15,662 nt of DNA. Source: Saccoglossus kowalevskii. Taxonomy: Eukaryota > Hemichordata > Enteropneusta > Harrimaniidae. Of the stretch, positions 11,702 to 15,662 are shown piece by piece. The translations under genes were made by a program, and so were the position numbers. The stretch spans positions 2,963 to 18,624 of the forward strand of contig NW_003137851.1 in the NCBI RefSeq assembly GCF_000003605.2. The letters are read 5' to 3'. Below the pieces are notes generated by a model, which was not told where the DNA came from, did not search any database, and saw only the letters and a list, made by a program, of their open reading frames with translations. Position 1 is the first letter of the stretch, and each line of letters starts with the position of its first letter.

Positions 11702-13002
11702 GATCTATGATTTTGTCTATTGTGTGCTTACGAGAAACGCAAGCCTTTATTACACGATAAACTTGAACTTACCTCAAACACTATAAAAAACGATACTCGT
11801 AGCGTGTACGCCTAGTTCAAAAACGAACCCAAGAACAACTATAATTACTAGTACATACTTCAAATACTACTACAGTACCTTTTATAGTTACATAGCAGAC
11901 TTTGATCTCATTAATGAAATAACATGTATTCTCGATTGGAAATATTCATAGTGAGGTTAAAATACTATGTTTCTTAATAAAAGTGAAAATCATCTTAAAT
12001 TTGATTTGTAGGAACTTTTCCCACATCTGGCGTTGTGTCTGAATGTTTCAGTTTTAATTTGTGAATTGTAAATAGAAATTCTGAATTTGTATGAAGCCAT
12101 CTTCAATTGTCCACCAATAATGTGCATTGGCTTCTGTCCAAATCAAACTTGGATAAATTATGTATACTGCTATGCACTCTTGAATTGATGTCATGATATC
12201 TCTCTTTCAATGTTGGCATAACATTTTCCGTATTTTTCCAACTTCCTGATTTATGCAAGCCAGATACAGTAATATTTCTTGTCAGTTGCTTCTCTTTTCG
12301 CATAGAGATAGCATAGGTGGGCCAAGCGATTTAGTCAACACATGAAGGCAAAATATTCACGATGCAAGATAATCTGCACGATTTGTGAAAATAGCCACGC
12401 CAAACAAATTATAACGTTCAAATAGAAAATTTGTTTGCAATGAATTGTAACTGTTATGAAGCCACTGTACATCGGTCCCATGCTAAACATGAAATAGATT
12501 TTGCAATCAAAAAGTTTAAATACTATTTTCACAACAATCAGTATCTTATTGCCTTTGTCGCAATTGTTTTTCTGCGCCTGAAACCACAACCCGGATTTTC
12601 GTTAAATTATCCGATAATTAGGAATAGTACGAGGGAGGTGCTCGTTTTCTCAATTCACACCTTTATTTTTTAATTAAAATAGCCTAGCGTCGATAGTACA
12701 GTAGAGTAGAAATGAATCTAGATGTACACCGATAATTTATGAAATCAATTTACTATGATATTGCGAACTATTTTTTTTTTTTTGTTCCAAGGGTTGAATG
12801 AAATGTACGTTACCATATAGTTAGGGTCTGTTGATGAAACACGTTATGCTCTATAGATATAACTAATGTCCCAAGTCATAATGTGGTATTATCCAACACT
12901 TTATCGCATAAGATATACATGCGTGTTAGAAAAAACTGCTCCAGAAAATAACCTGATTTATAATGATTAGATAGAGAACCGTAACTGTTGTGCTGAAATG
13001 TA
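11702..13002. other. Intergenic stretch, no gene recognised
   Basis: It is AT-rich with a poly-T run near 12772. A minus-strand frame at about 12103-12333 is open for roughly 75 codons and polar in composition (it includes TLKERYHDINSRVHSSI). It matches no family I recognise and has no convincing splice sites, so I leave it unassigned. Confidence 0.4.
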
Positions 13003-13327
13003 TTCTCGGGGGCGGAGCTACGTCACAAGACGTTCCACGTTGCTAAGACGCGCACAACTGTACATTCATTTCTATGGGCGCTGTGCGCGCTGCTGTGGAA
13101 CGCTGGTCGAGCCGGTGAAAATTCGAGAAAACATCACAAACTCAACTTTGAAGTAATCCTGAACAACCAAATTTATATATGTTACACACGTAGGGCTAAT
13201 CTTGTTACATTGTTCAGATGAGTCTCAACAGTCATCCCAAAGTACCGTTTTCTGAGAGTTTTTGGCCTTTGTTTTCACCGCCAGGGTTGCCAAGCGGTGA
13301 AAATGCCCGGATGTCCGCCCCCGAGGA
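13003..13327. mobile_element. 325 bp MITE with TA target duplication
   Basis: The ends are TTCTCGGGGGCGGA (13003-13016) and the inverse of 13314-13327 (TCCTCGGGGGCGGA), 13 of 14 identical, each flanked by TA. GGTGAAAAT/TTTTCACC words recur inside as subterminal repeats. TA duplications suggest a Tc1/mariner-like or other TA-targeting superfamily. The plus-strand open frame starting at 13218 is mostly within the element and is judged incidental. Confidence 0.8.
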
Positions 13328-13401
13328 TACTATCCTACAAATATGTTTACAAGTAGCAAACCATATATATTCAAATTTATTAAGGAAGAATACGAGTACA
13401 A

Positions 13402-13586
13402 TTCTGCAGCGTGGAAATGACGTACTAATACATGAACAGAAGCATTATCGTTCAAATCCACCACGTGTTAATTTTGTTGTCGTTCGTATCCTGGAATACC
13501 GTAAAATCTTTCAAAAACTCAATTTTCATTGATAGACCACTGAGGTATAAACAAGAAATTAAAGTACCAAATCAAATCATTCGATT
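13402..13586 (+). repeat. Dispersed repeat, copy 1 (empty-site copy)
   Basis: It shares with 15338-15600 the blocks TTCTGCAGC, AATGACGTACTAATACA, TTCAAATCCACC, TCTTTCAAAAACTCAAT, TTCATTGA, AGACCACTGAG and AATCATTCGAT. At the point where copy 2 holds a 76 bp insert, this copy reads ATGAACAGAAGCATTATC continuously. A 45-50 bp block of it (from AAATCCACCACGTGTTAATT) is repeated 135 bases downstream at about 13588-13637. The class of repeat is unknown. Confidence 0.8.
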
Positions 13587-13587
13587 T

Positions 13588-13637
13588 GAAATCCACCACG
13601 TGTTAATTTTGTAGTCGTTCGTCGCCTAGAATACCAT
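13588..13637 (+). repeat. Partial direct duplication of the dispersed repeat
   Basis: GAAATCCACCACGTGTTAAT and following bases repeat 13453-13500 with few changes, ending at GAATACCATA versus GAATACCGTA. The spacing is 135 bases, so the family may be tandem or have a duplicated module. Confidence 0.8.
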
Positions 13638-13640
13638 ATT

Positions 13641-15310
13641 AATAGAAATCGTGTTATTTTTCACAATGTTTGCTGAGAAGCGAGTCGCAATCTAAAGTAT
13701 TCTGTGAGGAACATTTGGTCTAGAACAGAAAAGCATACTTTGGTGCAATTAACGCCTGGTTTAAAATGTTATAATGACTACTGCCTGGTAATAAGTTTTA
13801 AAATGTCACGAAGTAAATCAGATCTCTGTATATGAAAGAGACAAGTATTAGGGTTGAAGTGATGACGTATTTCAGAATATAATTAACGCTTAGTTTCCAA
13901 TGTTACAGAGAGTATTCTACTATTACGTAACTAATGACTGATCTGTCGCATCCTGTGTGTCTTGAGTAAAAAAGGAATAAAAGCACGATTTATATTGTCT
14001 CATTGTTGCTCTATTTGTTCATTTATGCTTTGAAACGGTGTCATTCTGTTTGAAAACCGGGTAGGTAAAAATGTCTGTATTGCGCCGTATTGTACTATTT
14101 TTTTTTTTTATTTATCAGAAATTTGCTTCAAGTAATAATTTAACAACTTAAATCCGGGCAGAGTTTCTGCAATAGCTGTACAATATTTGACAACACATAC
14201 GAGGATAACAACATATGCTTGCATACTAGATGGCGGTCATATATCTATGTTTTCAGAGATGTAAGATATATTATTACGACTTTTGTGTCAATTCAAACGT
14301 GGCTTTCAGAAATGTCATGAGGAATTTCCAATCAACATCATGGTAGGAGAACAAATGTATGTGCGCGAACGATTTTGAGAAATAGAGTGTTGATGTCTAG
14401 TCAATTCACGTCATAATGCCTCCAGTACGAGTACGAAATTTAGAATTACTGTATCTATATTACATATTATGGATATATCAAAAATTATAATATCACATGA
14501 AAGTGTAGTGACGTATTTAGCAAAACTCATTATCACCTGCAATATTGTATGACCTTTGACCTGAATGACTTTCCGTAGTGTAGAGAAATACAGCCTGATA
14601 CGCAGCCGGATTGTGCCGTATGATACAAGGTTGTTCTGAGGTTGTTCCTAACGATCCTAGTGACACCTGATATTAATACAATTTGACATATATGTTCAGA
14701 TAAATCGGTGATATTTGCGATTGGACACCGAAATAGGGATAGATCCCGACACTGGGCGAATGTGCAGATTTAATGGAAGGTCCAAACAAGTCAGTCTATC
14801 CGAGCTGGTGCACTCGCATTTCTTCAATATCGATACACGATGAAATTGCGTTTTCCCAGGTGCACAACAAATTCATTAGTTCCAATCAATGACATATTTA
14901 AACCAAATTGTTAAGATCGTTTCCCTAATGAGCCTATTCGCAAACAAATGTGGGATGTTGGAAATGAAAAAATGCAGGCGTATGTATGCTATTGCGCCCT
15001 CTATCAAGGCAAGGCATTTGAGAGACGAGTGTGTTGTTGCTGTTTTAGTGTTACTGGTAAGTACTATTTATTTAAAATACAGTTTAATACACTCATTACG
15101 CATATTTACGTAACACGTAATAACATTACTAGTAATATATTGTATCAACATCTCTAACTTCTTGATTTTTGTTTCGAACATTTTCACACTGCAACTGACA
15201 TATTTGTCACAGTTTATCAGTTTACATGTGAGTATATATCGTGACAGAAGTCTTGTGCGCTCAAATGTATCATGTCTGTACGGATTCTCACCGAGGGATT
15301 CGTGTTTGAT
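13641..15310. other. Intergenic stretch, no gene recognised
   Basis: It is AT-rich with a poly-T run near 14098. The only motif worth naming is the DR1 at 14550. A donor-like ACTG|GTAAGT at about 15056 follows a short open frame with an acceptor-like TGCAG at about 14977, but the protein between them is unconvincing. Confidence 0.4.
14550..14562 (-). promoter_or_regulatory. Perfect DR1 nuclear-receptor motif
   Basis: The plus strand reads TGACCTTTGACCT, the inverse of AGGTCAAAGGTCA: two perfect AGGTCA half-sites with a one-base spacer. This is the consensus for RXR, HNF4 and PPAR-type dimers. No gene is visible nearby, so the target is unknown. Confidence 0.45.
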
Positions 15311-15313
15311 AAA

Positions 15314-15333
15314 TCGCGCCCTCTTGTGGCAGA
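15314..15333 (-). promoter_or_regulatory. CTCF-like motif
   Basis: The minus strand reads CTGCCACAAGAGGGCGCGA, close to the bilaterian CTCF core (CCASYAGRKGGC with flanking G/C). It lies just before copy 2 of the dispersed repeat. This is a motif match by eye only. Confidence 0.3.
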
Positions 15334-15337
15334 GCGT

Positions 15338-15600
15338 TTCTGCAGCTTGGAATGACGTACTAATACAATGGACATGGACGGAAGCTTCGCTGGTTCCCGG
15401 CGTCCTTTGCGAATGGCAGGTAGGATGGTACGCCATGACACTTGAGGCGGGAACCAGCCAAGGACGGAAGCACGTTCAAATCCACCAAATGAATGTTGTA
15501 GTTGTTCGTCGCCTAGTACATCTTTCAAAAACTCAATCTTCATTGACAGACCACTGAGATATAAAAAAAGAAATTAAATTACACAATTAAATCATTCGAT
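15338..15600 (+). repeat. Dispersed repeat, copy 2 (filled-site copy)
   Basis: It is homologous to 13402-13586 on both sides of a 76 bp insert plus its 10 bp duplication. The flanking parts align through CTGCAGC-TGG, AATGACGTACTAATACA, TTCAAATCCACC, GTCGCCTAG (shared with the 13588 module) and ATTAAATCATTCGAT. Without the insert and one target copy it would be about 177 bp. Overlapping open frames on both strands are by-products of the repeat. Confidence 0.82.
15386..15461. mobile_element. 76 bp mini-transposon with 14 bp TIRs and 10 bp TSD
   Basis: TTCGCTGGTTCCCG (15386-15399) and the inverse of 15448-15461 (TTGGCTGGTTCCCG) match at 13 of 14 positions. GGACGGAAGC occurs on both sides without mismatch (15376-15385 and 15462-15471). 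The related repeat at 13402 has a single GAACAGAAGC there, that is, an empty site. A 9-10 bp duplication points to a Mutator-like mechanism, though the element is very small for one. Confidence 0.85.
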
Positions 15601-15662
15601 ATTTGTGACAGACGTCACGGTTCAGTCCTGGCCTTTCACGCAAAATGCGAGATCTCGTAATG

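Noticed and set aside
12103-12333. About 75-codon polar open frame on the minus strand
   Set aside because: No family recognised, no convincing splice sites or start, and a stop follows at once. Left unassigned rather than called a gene.
13218-13532. 104-codon open frame on the plus strand
   Set aside because: It begins inside the TA-flanked MITE and ends inside the dispersed repeat, so it crosses two unrelated repeats.
14889-15060. Possible exon ending at a strong GTAAGT donor near 15056
   Set aside because: Two competing frames give low-complexity Cys- or Val-rich peptides with no domain, and no partner exon was found.
15327-15484. Possible tRNA-derived SINE: TGGCAGAGCG resembles an A box and GTTCAAATCC a B box
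   Set aside because: The boxes are too far apart even without the insert, copy 1 lacks the A-box-like part, and no tRNA fold can be drawn.
15068-15557. Overlapping 108-131-codon open frames on both strands
   Set aside because: They cover copy 2 of the dispersed repeat and its nested insert. Open frames on both strands of the same DNA and no family resemblance argue against coding.

Overview
The window looks like animal nuclear DNA: a gene split into many short exons with GT/AG introns, AT-rich non-coding sequence, and many small inverted-repeat transposons. The protein family and the mix of repeats suggest a marine invertebrate such as a hemichordate, echinoderm, lophotrochozoan or cnidarian. 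That placement is inference only; nothing in the sequence names the species.

Left half (1 to about 8470, minus strand). One gene reads right to left, and I could join 13 exons by hand: 8192-8467, 6604-6760, 5354-5532, 4365-4469, 3907-4015, 3642-3739, 3094-3266, 2499-2547, 1816-2094, 1220-1302, 625-786, 418-529 and 111-280. All phases match and no stop interrupts the 1952 coding bases (650 codons plus 2 bases). The product is about 90 basic N-terminal residues followed by about 17 ankyrin repeats of close to 33 residues, the N-terminal layout of TRPA1-type cation channels. The pore half lies beyond the left edge of the window.

Its introns hold most of the mobile DNA. Intron 1 has a nine-copy 31-32 bp minisatellite and a 245 bp inverted-repeat element. 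Intron 2 has a 352 bp element and one copy of a TTAA-type MITE. Intron 3 has a hAT-like element. Introns 6, 7 and 9 carry related TTAA/TTTAAA-ended MITEs. Intron 10 has a LINE reverse-transcriptase remnant. Several of these sit only tens of bases downstream of 5' splice sites.

Right half (about 8470-15662). I see no intact gene. A decayed rhodopsin-class GPCR pseudogene lies on the minus strand at 10193-10887. A further MITE copy lies at 11571-11701 and a TA-flanked 325 bp element at 13003-13327. A dispersed repeat occurs twice (about 13402-13586 and 15338-15600). Its second copy carries a 76 bp mini-transposon with a 10 bp target duplication, and the first copy preserves the unoccupied site. 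A perfect DR1 nuclear-receptor motif, a CTCF-like motif and two CRE palindromes are the main regulatory-looking signals. The rest is AT-rich sequence in which I recognise nothing.
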